NCBI GenBank assembly: GCA_958402075.1
Contig: CATXSD010000014.1
Coordinates: 1 to 40,374, forward strand
Direction: 5' to 3'
Origin: Mediterranea massiliensis
Lineage (GTDB): Bacteria > Bacteroidota > Bacteroidia > Bacteroidales > Bacteroidaceae
DNA length: 40,374 nucleotides
The position numbers were made by a program, and so were the translations under genes. Below, piece after piece: positions 32,150 to 40,321 of the stretch (position 1 is the first letter of the stretch; the number at the start of each line of letters is the position of its first letter). The notes below the pieces were generated by a model. That model did not search any database and was not told the origin of the DNA. It was given only the letters and a program-made list of their open reading frames with translations.

Positions 32150-34201
32150 ATGACAGAAGTTCAGAATCCATTTTTTGAAAATATCCATACACCCCACGGT
32201 ACCGTTCCCTTCGACCGCATCTCCGTGGAGCACTACGCCCCCGCCATCCGTCGGGGCATCGAATGCCAGAACGAGGAGATAGACGACATCGTCCGCAATC
32301 CCCAGCCTGCCGACTTCCACAACACCATCCTGGCTCTGGAAAAGTCGGGCCAACTGTTGCATCGCGTAGAAGTGGTGTTCGACAACCTGCTCAGCGCCGA
32401 AACCAATGACGCCATGCAGGAGCTGGCCAAGGAACTGATGCCCCTGCTGAGCGAACATGCCAACAACATTACGCTGAACGAATGCCTCTTCGAACGTGTC
32501 AAGACGGCCTACGAGCACCGCAACGACGAACCTCTGACCGCCGAACAACGGAAACTGACGGAGGACACCTACGAAGGATTTGTGCGCAGCGGAGCCAACC
32601 TGCAGGGAGCCGACAAGGAGAAATACCGCGAACTCTCTCGCCAGCTGAGCCTGCTGACCCTGCAATTCAGCGAGAACAACCTGAAGGAAACCAACGACTA
32701 CCAGCTGGTGCTGACCGATGAAGCCCAACTGAAAGGTTTGCCGCAGAGTGCCATCGACGCCGCCGCCGAAACGGCCCGTGAGAAACAGCAGGAGGGCTGG
32801 GTCTTCACCCTGCATGCCCCCAGCTACGTGCCTTTCCTGACCTATGCCGCCGACCGCGACCTGCGCAAGGAAATCTACATGGCCTACAACACCAAGTGTA
32901 CGCACGCCAATGCCTGCAACAACCTCGACATCGTGAAGCAGCTGGTCAACACCCGCCTGGCCCTTGCCCAGCTGTTGGGATATAAAGATTATGCCACCTA
33001 CAAGCTGGAACGCCGCATGGCGCAGAACAGCGCCAACGTCTACCACCTGCTCGACCAGCTGCTCGAAGCCTACAAGCCGACGGCACAGAAGGAATATGCC
33101 GAAGTACAGGCACTGGCCCGCGAAGAGCAGGGCGACGACTTCACGCTGATGCCCTGGGACTGGAGCTACTACTCACAGAAGCTCAAGGACCGCAAGTTCA
33201 GCCTCAACGACGAAATGCTCCGCCCCTACTTCGAGTTGGAGAACGTCAAGAAGGGCGTGTTCGGTCTGGCCACCCGCCTCTATGGCATTACGTTCCAAAA
33301 GAATCCCGACATCCCCGTCTATCACAAGGACGTGGAAGCCTTCGATGTATTCGACAAAGACGGCAGCTTCCTCGCCGTACTCTATACCGACTTCCACCCG
33401 CGCGAAGGCAAGCGCTCGGGTGCCTGGATGACCAGCTACAAGGAACAATGGATTGACGAAAAGACGGGCGAGAACAGCCGTCCGCACGTGTCGCTGGTGA
33501 TGAACTTCACCAAACCCATGCAGGACAAGCCAGCCCTCCTCACCTTCGGCGAAGTGGAAACCTTCCTCCACGAGTTCGGCCACAGCCTGCACGGCATGTT
33601 TGCCAACACGACCTATGCCAGCCTGAGCGGCACCAACGTCTACTGGGACTTTGTGGAGCTTCCCTCGCAATTCATGGAGAACTTTGCCGTCGAAAAGGAA
33701 TTCCTGCATACCTTTGCCCGCCACTACCAGACGGGCGAACTGATACCCGACGAGCTGGTACAGCGCATCGTGGACTCGCGCAACTTCAACGCCGCCTACG
33801 CCTGCCTGCGCCAGGTCAGCTTCGGTCTGCTGGACATGGCATGGTACACCCGCACCACGCCCTTCGAAGGCGACGTGATGGCCTACGAGAAGCAAGCCTG
33901 GGCCCGCGCCCAAGTACTGCCGCCCGTCGAAGGAACCTGCATGAGCACCCAGTTCTCGCACATCTTTGCCGGTGGCTATTCGGCCGGCTACTACAGCTAC
34001 AAGTGGGCCGAAGTGCTGGACGCCGACACCTTCTCGCTCTTCAAGCAAAAGGGCATCTTCAATCGGGAGGTGGCCGAATCCTTCCGCGAAAACATCCTGT
34101 CCAAGGGCGGAACCGAACACCCGATGACGCTCTACAAGCGCTTCCGCGGACAAGAGCCCACCATCGACGCATTATTGATCAGAAACGGAATAAAGAAGTA
34201 A
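32150..34201 (+). CDS. M3 family metallopeptidase (oligopeptidase A / dipeptidyl carboxypeptidase type)
   Basis: 683 residues, the usual M3 length. The zinc site is HEFGH (His474, Glu475, His478) in LHEFGHSLHGMF, with the downstream Glu ligand in the DFVELPSQFMENF region. N-terminal NPFFENIHTPHGTVPFDRI is typical of Dcp-like members. No signal peptide, so it likely degrades oligopeptides in the cytoplasm; some Bacteroidota homologues are exported, not supported here. The frame extends to a TTG at 32144, but the ATG at 32150 is a better start. First gene of a five-gene + strand operon, 4 bp before the next gene. A clear consensus promoter was not found; TAATGTTTG (32083-32091) is close. Confidence 0.93.
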   Translation: MTEVQNPFFENIHTPHGTVPFDRISVEHYAPAIRRGIECQNEEIDDIVRNPQPADFHNTILALEKSGQLLHRVEVVFDNLLSAETNDAMQELAKELMPLLSEHANNITLNECLFERVKTAYEHRNDEPLTAEQRKLTEDTYEGFVRSGANLQGADKEKYRELSRQLSLLTLQFSENNLKETNDYQLVLTDEAQLKGLPQSAIDAAAETAREKQQEGWVFTLHAPSYVPFLTYAADRDLRKEIYMAYNTKCTHANACNNLDIVKQLVNTRLALAQLLGYKDYATYKLERRMAQNSANVYHLLDQLLEAYKPTAQKEYAEVQALAREEQGDDFTLMPWDWSYYSQKLKDRKFSLNDEMLRPYFELENVKKGVFGLATRLYGITFQKNPDIPVYHKDVEAFDVFDKDGSFLAVLYTDFHPREGKRSGAWMTSYKEQWIDEKTGENSRPHVSLVMNFTKPMQDKPALLTFGEVETFLHEFGHSLHGMFANTTYASLSGTNVYWDFVELPSQFMENFAVEKEFLHTFARHYQTGELIPDELVQRIVDSRNFNAAYACLRQVSFGLLDMAWYTRTTPFEGDVMAYEKQAWARAQVLPPVEGTCMSTQFSHIFAGGYSAGYYSYKWAEVLDADTFSLFKQKGIFNREVAESFRENILSKGGTEHPMTLYKRFRGQEPTIDALLIRNGIKK

Positions 34202-34205
34202 AGAT

Positions 34206-34700
34206 ATGATGAAATATAAATTGTTTGCCTTATTGGCCGCCATCCTGCTGCTGGCCGGATGCAACAACGAAGACGATGTACTGGAGATCTTCACCGGCAA
34301 GACCTGGAAGCTGACCTACATTGCAGCCGAGAACTCGCACGAGCAATACAACTTCTGGAGCAACGACAAGGAATCCGAACAGAGCTTCAGCGCCCTCAAG
34401 CAGGAGGGCACCTTCATCGTGACTTTCGAAGGCACCAATTTGAACAACGTAGTCGGAGGGACCTTCAACGCCAAAGGTATCAACGCAACCATAGACGGAG
34501 AGTGGAACGCCAACGGCGAAAGCCACGAGATGAGTACTGCCAAGACACACGTCAGCATCTCCGAAAGGGATAAACTGGCACAAGCCTTTGTCACAGGGCT
34601 ACAGAATGCCATCCGATATGGAGGCGACGACAGCAACCTCTACATCTATTATGAAGACAAGGACGGCACCGTCAAACGAATGAACTTCAAAGCACAATAA
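34206..34700 (+). CDS. Small lipoprotein of unknown function
   Basis: 164 residues. A clear lipoprotein signal peptide ends LLLAGC (Cys19), followed by NNEDD, an acidic stretch like the Bacteroidota surface-export signal. The mature part has FTGKTWKLTYIAAENS near its start and looks like a small lipocalin- or META-like beta barrel; it resembles short Bacteroides DUF4847-type lipoproteins, but that label is from memory. Four bases after the M3 peptidase stop and 15 before the dCMP deaminase gene, so cotranscribed. Function unknown. Confidence 0.8.
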   Translation: MMKYKLFALLAAILLLAGCNNEDDVLEIFTGKTWKLTYIAAENSHEQYNFWSNDKESEQSFSALKQEGTFIVTFEGTNLNNVVGGTFNAKGINATIDGEWNANGESHEMSTAKTHVSISERDKLAQAFVTGLQNAIRYGGDDSNLYIYYEDKDGTVKRMNFKAQ

Positions 34701-34715
34701 AATCAGAATACAGCC

Positions 34716-35147
34716 ATGGACCACGAAGCCAAACAAGAAGCATTGGACAAACGCTACATACGCATGGCCGGCATTTGGGCAGAGAATTCCTACTGCAAAC
34801 GCCGCCAGGTGGGCGCGCTCATCGTCAAGGACAAGATGATTATCTCGGACGGATACAACGGCACTCCTTCGGGATTCGAAAACGTATGCGAGGACGAGAA
34901 CAACCTGACCAAGCCCTACGTTCTCCATGCCGAAGCCAACGCCATCACCAAGATAGCCCGCTCGAACAACAGCAGCGACGGAGCCACGATGTATGTCACC
35001 GCCTCGCCCTGCATCGAGTGTGCCAAACTAATCATCCAGGCCGGCATCAAACGGGTGGTCTACTCCGAGAAATACCGCCTGGAAGACGGCCTCAATCTGC
35101 TGAGACGGGCCGGCATCGAAGTGGTATACATCTCGGCCAACGAATAA
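34716..35147 (+). CDS. dCMP deaminase (deoxycytidylate deaminase family)
   Basis: 143 residues. Zinc-dependent cytidine-deaminase fold: His71 and Glu73 in HAEANAI, Cys99 and Cys102 in PCIEC. The N-terminal YIRMAGIWAENSYCKRRQVGALIVKD and SDGYNGTPSGFEN are typical of dCMP/ComEB deaminases. Converts dCMP to dUMP for thymidylate synthesis in the cytoplasm. Third gene of the operon (gaps of 15 bp before and 28 bp after). Allosteric dCTP regulation is known for some relatives; not testable here. Confidence 0.92.
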   Translation: MDHEAKQEALDKRYIRMAGIWAENSYCKRRQVGALIVKDKMIISDGYNGTPSGFENVCEDENNLTKPYVLHAEANAITKIARSNNSSDGATMYVTASPCIECAKLIIQAGIKRVVYSEKYRLEDGLNLLRRAGIEVVYISANE

Positions 35148-35175
35148 ACGGAAACGATTAAAACAAGATAACGAT

Positions 35176-36909
35176 ATGAGTACAAAAAACTCTTCCCGCT
35201 TCACCCCCCTTATCATTGCCATCAGCGTGGTGGTGGGAATATTGATCGGCACATTCTATGCCAAACATTATGGAGGAAACCGGCTGGGCATCATCAACGG
35301 CTCGTCCAACAAACTGAATGCCCTGCTGCATGTCATCGACGACCAGTATGTAGACACCGTAGACATGAGCCAACTGGTAGAAAAGGCCATGCCGCAGATA
35401 CTGGCCGAACTGGACCCCCACTCTACGTACATTCCTGCCCAGAAACTGGAGGAAGTCAATTCTGAGCTGGAAGGCAGCTTCAGCGGTGTGGGCATCCAGT
35501 TCACCATCCAGGAAGACACCATCCACGTCAACAGCGTCGTATCGGGCGGCCCCGCCGAAAAGGTGGGCATCATGGCCGGCGACCGCATCGTGACCGTGGA
35601 CGACAGCCTGTTCGTCGGGAAGGACCTGACCAACGAGAAGGCCATGCGCCACCTGAAGGGGCCCAAAGGCAGCCAGGTGAAACTGGGCATCAAGCGCATG
35701 ACCGAGAAAAATCTGCTCGACTTCGTGGTGACCCGCGGCGACATTCCCCAAAACACCATCGATGCCGCTTACATGCTGAGCCAGGACTTCGGCTACATAC
35801 AAGTGAGCAAGTTCGGCCGCACCACCCACGTCGAACTGCTGAATGCCATCGCCCAGCTGAGCCACCAGAATTGCAAAGGTATCATCATCGACCTGCGTGA
35901 GAATACAGGAGGCTATATGGAAGCCGCCATCCGCATGGTCAATGAATTCCTGCCCGAAGGAAAGCTGATTGTCTATACCCAAGGACGCAAATATCCGCGC
36001 ATGGAAGAATATGCCAACGGTACGGGCAGCTGCCAGAACACACCGCTGGTTGTACTGATTGACCAAGGTTCCGCCTCAGCCAGCGAGATTTTTGCCGGTG
36101 CCATCCAGGACAACGACCGCGGCACCATCGTCGGCCTCCGTTCGTTCGGCAAGGGACTCGTACAGCAGCCCATCGACTTCAGCGACGGTTCGGCCATCCG
36201 CCTCACCATTGCCCGCTACTACACCCCGTCGGGCCGCTGCATCCAGCGTCCCTACGAAAGCGGCAACGACAGCAAGTACGAAATGGACTGGCTGGACCGC
36301 TACGAACACGGCGAATTCTTCTCCAAAGACAGCGTGAAGCTGGACAAGAGCACCAGCTATTACACTTCCCTCGGACGTCCGGTCTATGGCGGAGGGGGCA
36401 TCATGCCCGATGTATTCGTGCCGCGAGATACGACCGGCGTAACCTCCTACCTGATTGATGTCAGCAACAAGGGCCTGCTCATCCAGTTCAGCTTCCAGTA
36501 CACCGACCATAATCGCTCCAAACTGAACGAATATACGACCGAAGAAGATTTGCTGAACTACCTGAAGAAGCAGAACATCACAGAACAGTTCGTCCGCTTT
36601 GCAGCCGAAAAGGGGGTGAAGAGACGCAACCTGCTCATCAACAAGTCACGCAAACTGCTGGAAAGGAATCTCTACGGCAACATCATCTACAACATGCTGG
36701 GTAAGGAAGCGTACATCCGCTACATCAACCGCGACGATGCCACCGTCCTGAAGGCACTGGAAATCCTGGAACGCGGTGAAGCGTTCCCCAAAGCTCCTGA
36801 AACCGCAACAGACAACAAAGACAATGAAAACAGGAAAAAAAGAACTGCGCAGGTATATAGCAGAACTGAAGACCCTGCACGCTACTTCCGCTACGCAACT
36901 GTCGGATGA
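35176..36909 (+). CDS. S41 family C-terminal processing peptidase (CtpA/Prc-like)
   Basis: 577 residues. N-terminal membrane anchor (about 12-28), then a PDZ domain (about 85-165, GSFSGVGIQFTIQEDTIHVNSVVSGGPAEKVGI) and the S41 domain with Ser301 in QGSASASEIF and Lys326 in RSFGKGLVQQ, spaced as in E. coli Prc. A periplasmic protease that trims protein C-termini. The last 22 residues (RTAQVYSRTEDPARY...) are encoded by DNA shared with the next gene in another frame and look unlike the family, so the ancestral stop was probably earlier and the reading frame has run on. Fourth gene of the operon. Confidence 0.93.
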   Translation: MSTKNSSRFTPLIIAISVVVGILIGTFYAKHYGGNRLGIINGSSNKLNALLHVIDDQYVDTVDMSQLVEKAMPQILAELDPHSTYIPAQKLEEVNSELEGSFSGVGIQFTIQEDTIHVNSVVSGGPAEKVGIMAGDRIVTVDDSLFVGKDLTNEKAMRHLKGPKGSQVKLGIKRMTEKNLLDFVVTRGDIPQNTIDAAYMLSQDFGYIQVSKFGRTTHVELLNAIAQLSHQNCKGIIIDLRENTGGYMEAAIRMVNEFLPEGKLIVYTQGRKYPRMEEYANGTGSCQNTPLVVLIDQGSASASEIFAGAIQDNDRGTIVGLRSFGKGLVQQPIDFSDGSAIRLTIARYYTPSGRCIQRPYESGNDSKYEMDWLDRYEHGEFFSKDSVKLDKSTSYYTSLGRPVYGGGGIMPDVFVPRDTTGVTSYLIDVSNKGLLIQFSFQYTDHNRSKLNEYTTEEDLLNYLKKQNITEQFVRFAAEKGVKRRNLLINKSRKLLERNLYGNIIYNMLGKEAYIRYINRDDATVLKALEILERGEAFPKAPETATDNKDNENRKKRTAQVYSRTEDPARYFRYATVG

Positions 36910-37354
36910 AATCATGGCACGCCTGGAGGCTCATCCCCAGTTCCAGCAGGCTCGGACGGTTCTGATGTACCACTCCCTCGCGGATGAAGTCAACACCCAC
37001 AACTTCATCCGCAAGTGGTATGCCTCCAAACGCATCCTGCTGCCTGTGGTCAAAGGCGACTGGCTCGAGCTGTACACCTACAACGGCCCCGACCAGATGA
37101 AAACAGGCGCCTACGGAATAGAAGAACCGACGGAAGGCAAGTTTTCCGACCTGATGCAGATAGACCTGGCCGTCATACCGGGTGTGGCCTTCGACCGCCG
37201 TGGCAATCGCCTCGGACGCGGCAAAGGGTATTATGACCGCCTGCTTCCCTTCCTGGCTACCACGTACAAACTGGGCATCTGTTTTCCCTACCAATTACTG
37301 GAAAACATTCCGACTGAACCGTTCGACATACGCATGGACGAAGTGATCTGCTGA
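36824..37354 (+). CDS. 5-formyltetrahydrofolate cyclo-ligase
   Basis: 176 residues. ATP-dependent conversion of 5-formyl-THF to 5,10-methenyl-THF, recycling folate. The N-terminal KKELRRYIAEL matches the family start, which places initiation at the ATG at 36824, inside the S41 gene; the P-loop-like GRGKGYYDR (131-139) is diagnostic. A later Met at 36914 would delete the conserved N-terminal helix. The 86-bp overlap with the upstream gene in a different frame suggests translational coupling. Last gene of the operon; it converges on DUF721 with 22 bp between and no visible terminator. Confidence 0.9.
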   Translation: MKTGKKELRRYIAELKTLHATSATQLSDEIMARLEAHPQFQQARTVLMYHSLADEVNTHNFIRKWYASKRILLPVVKGDWLELYTYNGPDQMKTGAYGIEEPTEGKFSDLMQIDLAVIPGVAFDRRGNRLGRGKGYYDRLLPFLATTYKLGICFPYQLLENIPTEPFDIRMDEVIC

Positions 37355-37376
37355 ACATAGTCGGACGGGAAAACGC

Positions 37377-37667
37377 TTATCGGAAAATAATGTTGGTGAT
37401 GACCTGAGCCCCGACATGCTGGTTCAGATTACGCACAAGCAGTTCGCGCCCCATCATCAGTTCCTGACGCAGGGCAGCCGATGTGAGCGAGACGTACAGC
37501 ACCTGATTCTTGATGAAAAGGTCGCGCGTATAGGAAGCGATGACCGGCCCCAACACTTCGGGCCACGCATTGATGAGCCGGCGTTCGTTCAACGGTGACT
37601 CCAGACTCTCCTGCCGCAAGAAATTGCGTATCAGCACTCCAATCTGTTCGGCATTGTTTCTTTTCAT
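37377..37667 (-). CDS. DUF721 (DciA-like) domain protein
   Basis: 96 residues. RINNAWPEVLGPVIASYT-like core (here RRLINAWPEVLGPVIASYT) followed by NQVLYVSLTSAALRQELMMGRELLVRNLNQ matches the DUF721 fold. DciA-type members load the replicative helicase in bacteria lacking DnaC/DnaI; this short version carries essentially only the core. Its start overlaps the recF stop by 4 bp (37664-37667), linking it to DNA replication and repair functions. A helicase-loading role here is inference. Confidence 0.85.
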   Translation of the reverse strand: MKRNNAEQIGVLIRNFLRQESLESPLNERRLINAWPEVLGPVIASYTRDLFIKNQVLYVSLTSAALRQELMMGRELLVRNLNQHVGAQVITNIIFR

Positions 37668-38776
37668 ACCTCACCCTCCTGCATTTCCGTCACCGTCCCC
37701 TGCTCCACCCGGAACATCCGATAGTCTCCGCCTACCTTGTGCAGGATGTTGTCCAGATGACTGCGATTGGTATCTGTAATGAAAATCTGCCCGAAGCGGT
37801 CGCCCGCCACCAGCTTGACAATCTGCTCCACGCGCGAAGCATCCAGTTTGTCGAAGATGTCGTCCAGCAACAGCAATGGAACGGTGGTACCCGTACGGCG
37901 CAGGAAGTCGAACTGGGCCAGTTTCAACGCCACAAGGTAAGTCTTGTTCTGCCCTTGCGACCCCTCGCGCTTGATGGGAAAGTCGCCGAGCAACATTTCC
38001 AAATCGTCCTTATGGACACCGCGCAACGAAAAGCCCATGATGCGGTCGCGCTCACGGCTTTCCTTCAGCACCTCCAGCAGGGACGTTCCCCGCGCATGCG
38101 AGCGGTAACTCAGTCCTACCTGTTCCCGGTCCTGCGATATGAACGAATAGAAGGACTGAAATATGGGGATAAACTCGTTGACAAACGCTTCCCGCTTGCG
38201 AAACACCACTTCACCCGCCTGGGCCATCATCTCCTCCCACACCAGGAACAGTTCCTCCTCGACCGGCTGTTCACTCTTCAGCAGCGTGTTGCGTTGGCTC
38301 AACGCCTTGTTGTAACGGATCAGTGCATCGAGATACTCTTTGTCGTATTGCGAAATGACCACATCCATGAAGCGGCGGCGTTCGTCGCTCCCGCCGGCAA
38401 TCAGTTCCGTATCCGCCGGCGACACCATCACCAGCGGCAGGAAGCCGATGTGGTCCGACAGGCGGGTGTATTCCTTCTTGTTGCGCTTGAACTGCTTCTT
38501 CTGCCTGCGCTTCATGCCGCAATACACCTCTTCCGGCGTTCCGTCCTCCGCCTCGTAAAATCCCTGGATGACAAAGAAGTCGGCCTCGTGGCGAATGTTC
38601 TGCGAGTCGATGGGATTGCCCGCACTCTTGCAGAACGAAAGGAAATACACCGCATCCAGCAAGTTCGTCTTCCCCATGCCGTTCTGCCCGAAAAAGCAGT
38701 TCAGCTTCGGCGAGAAAGACAGTTCCACCTGCTCTAAGTTCTTATAATTGAGTATAGAAATGCGTCTCAGTATCAT
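37664..38776 (-). CDS. recF: DNA replication/repair protein RecF
   Basis: 370 residues from the ATG at 38776 (MILRRISILNYKNLEQ, the usual RecF start); an upstream in-frame Met at 38833 would add 19 residues unlike the family and precede the promoter box. Walker A is GQNGMGKT (30-37), the ABC signature region is in SQGQNKTYLVALKLAQF and Walker B is LLLLDDIFDKLD. An SMC-like ATPase that loads RecA at gaps with RecO/RecR. Followed by DUF721 in a 4-bp overlap. Confidence 0.95.
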   Translation of the reverse strand: MILRRISILNYKNLEQVELSFSPKLNCFFGQNGMGKTNLLDAVYFLSFCKSAGNPIDSQNIRHEADFFVIQGFYEAEDGTPEEVYCGMKRRQKKQFKRNKKEYTRLSDHIGFLPLVMVSPADTELIAGGSDERRRFMDVVISQYDKEYLDALIRYNKALSQRNTLLKSEQPVEEELFLVWEEMMAQAGEVVFRKREAFVNEFIPIFQSFYSFISQDREQVGLSYRSHARGTSLLEVLKESRERDRIMGFSLRGVHKDDLEMLLGDFPIKREGSQGQNKTYLVALKLAQFDFLRRTGTTVPLLLLDDIFDKLDASRVEQIVKLVAGDRFGQIFITDTNRSHLDNILHKVGGDYRMFRVEQGTVTEMQEGEV

Positions 38777-38797
38777 AATTGTCACTCCATTCACCTG

Positions 38798-38805
38798 CAA
38801 AAATA
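38798..38805 (-). promoter_or_regulatory. -7 box of recF-DUF721
   Basis: Minus-strand TATTTTTG followed by CA, exact TAnnTTTG, about 22 bp upstream of the chosen recF start. No -33 element at normal spacing. Confidence 0.5.
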
Positions 38806-38879
38806 GGAAGATTTTCGGGCTTTTCCGGCACAAAGTAAAAAAAGATGCCGTGAAATTTCGCCAAAACCTATAAAAAACT

Positions 38880-38887
38880 TACTTTTG
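38880..38887 (+). promoter_or_regulatory. -7 box of the TPR-protein gene
   Basis: TACTTTTG followed by CC, exact TAnnTTTG, giving a leader of about 43 nt. The -33 region has only TTTC. Confidence 0.5.
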
Positions 38888-38936
38888 CCATTCGAAATCT
38901 CAAAGACCGAATAATAACAAAAAAGAATCTATAAAA

Positions 38937-39620
38937 ATGGCAGAACAAAAGAAAACAAACGAAGCCCTGAATGTGGAAGAGGCACTTACGCAGTCGGAAG
39001 CATTCCTCATCAAGTACAAGAAAGCAATTATCGGTGCCGTAGTGGCAGTCATCGTCATCGTTGCCGGTGTAGTGATGTACAAGCACCTCTATGCCGAACC
39101 CCGTGAACAAAAGGCACAGGCCGCCCTGTTCAAAGGAGAAGAATATCTGGGAGCCGACGCCTACGAACTGGCCCTGAACGGCGACAGCATCGGTTATGCA
39201 GGATTCCTGAAAGTAGCCGAAGAATTCAGCGGAACCGACGCAGCCAATTTGGCCCACGCCTATGCAGGCATCTGCTATGCTCACCTGGGCAAATATGAAG
39301 AAGCCATCAAAGCCTTCGAAAGTTTCGACGGAAACGACCAGATGGTTTCTCCGGCCATGAAGGGCGCCATGGGCAACTGCTACGCTTCGCTCGGCCAGCT
39401 GGACAAGGCAGCCGACATGCTCCTCAAGGCAGCCAAAGAAGCCGACAACAACACCTTGAGCCCCATCTATCTGCAGCAAGCAGGTGAGATTCTCGTGAAG
39501 CAAGGCAAGTACGACCAGGCTATCGAAGCCTACACGACCATCAAGGACAAATACTTCCGTTCCTACCAGGCCATGCAGGCAGACAAGTTCATCGAGCAGG
39601 CCAAGCTGATGAAGAAATAA
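38937..39620 (+). CDS. Membrane-anchored tetratricopeptide repeat protein (YfgM-like)
   Basis: 227 residues: a charged cytoplasmic N-terminus, a single membrane segment (about 30-48, IIGAVVAVIVIVAGVVMY), then an extracytoplasmic helical domain with TPR-type repeats (for example AYAGICYAHLGKYEEAIKAFESF, GNCYASLGQLDKAADMLLKAAKEA and AGEILVKQGKYDQAIEAYTTI). Architecture matches YfgM-like proteins, which in other bacteria sit beside the secretion translocon and periplasmic chaperones. Upstream of ribH on the same strand with a hairpin between. Confidence 0.85.
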   Translation: MAEQKKTNEALNVEEALTQSEAFLIKYKKAIIGAVVAVIVIVAGVVMYKHLYAEPREQKAQAALFKGEEYLGADAYELALNGDSIGYAGFLKVAEEFSGTDAANLAHAYAGICYAHLGKYEEAIKAFESFDGNDQMVSPAMKGAMGNCYASLGQLDKAADMLLKAAKEADNNTLSPIYLQQAGEILVKQGKYDQAIEAYTTIKDKYFRSYQAMQADKFIEQAKLMKK

Positions 39621-39657
39621 ACCGCTACACCTTATTATATATAAGTGACGGTCCCCG

Positions 39658-39729
39658 GTCACGGATTAAACGGGAAACACGGTCCATCCACAGGAATACC
39701 GTGAAGTCCGTGTAATCCGTGACTTTTTT
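39658..39729 (+). terminator. Structured terminator between the TPR gene and ribH
   Basis: GTCACGGATTA (39658-39668) and TAATCCGTGAC (39713-39723) form an 11-bp stem, followed by TTTTTTA. Inside, CACGGT/ACCGTG (39678-39683/39698-39703) forms a second stem. The right arm repeats the word CCGTG three times at 8-9 bp spacing. Confidence 0.8.
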
Positions 39730-39765
39730 ATCTACAATGTTCAACCCATAAAAACCATCCACACT

Positions 39766-40260
39766 ATGGCAACAGCTTATCACAACCTGTCCGAATACGA
39801 TTTCAACTCAGTACCCGATGCCGCAAGCATGAAGTTCGGCATTGTCGTATCCGAATGGAACTATAACATCACCGGCGCCCTGCTGAAAGGAGCCGTAGAG
39901 ACCTTGAAGAAACATGGAGCCAAAGACGAAAACATTCTGATAAAGACCGTCCCCGGCAGTTTCGAACTGACTTTCGGATCCAGTCAGCTGATCAGGCAAG
40001 CCGACGTCGATGCCGTCATCGCCCTGGGATGCGTGGTTCGTGGCGACACCCCTCATTTCGACTACGTCTGCATGGGTGCCACCCAGGGCATCGCCCAGCT
40101 GAATGCAAACGGCGATATACCAGTAATTTACGGACTGATAACTACCAACACGATGGAGCAGGCCGAAGAACGTGCAGGCGGCCGGCTGGGCAACAAAGGT
40201 GACGAATGTGCAATTACTGCAATAAAAATGATAGATTTCGCTTGCAGTTTACGAAAATAG
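39766..40260 (+). CDS. ribH: 6,7-dimethyl-8-ribityllumazine synthase
   Basis: 164 residues. Penultimate step of riboflavin synthesis, joining the ribulose-derived butanone phosphate with the ribitylamino-pyrimidine. Conserved IVVSEWNYNITGALLKGA, TVPGSFELTF and the catalytic His97 in RGDTPHFDYVC; TQGIAQLN and GLITTNTMEQAEERAGG complete the family pattern. Forms icosahedral or pentameric assemblies in relatives. No consensus promoter is visible in the gap behind the terminator, so expression may rely on readthrough or a divergent promoter. The tRNA-Tyr promoter lies in its last codons. Confidence 0.95.
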   Translation: MATAYHNLSEYDFNSVPDAASMKFGIVVSEWNYNITGALLKGAVETLKKHGAKDENILIKTVPGSFELTFGSSQLIRQADVDAVIALGCVVRGDTPHFDYVCMGATQGIAQLNANGDIPVIYGLITTNTMEQAEERAGGRLGNKGDECAITAIKMIDFACSLRK

Positions 40261-40271
40261 TCGTATCTTTG
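40242..40271 (+). promoter_or_regulatory. Promoter of the tRNA-Tyr transcript, overlapping the end of ribH
   Basis: TTG (40242-40244), 19-bp spacer, TATCTTTG (40264-40271), a full consensus. The -33 element is inside the ribH coding sequence. Predicted start near 40278. Confidence 0.7.
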
Positions 40272-40321
40272 CACCGCAATTGAGAAACGAAGGTGAAACA
40301 CCGAAGTCATCAAGAGCGATC

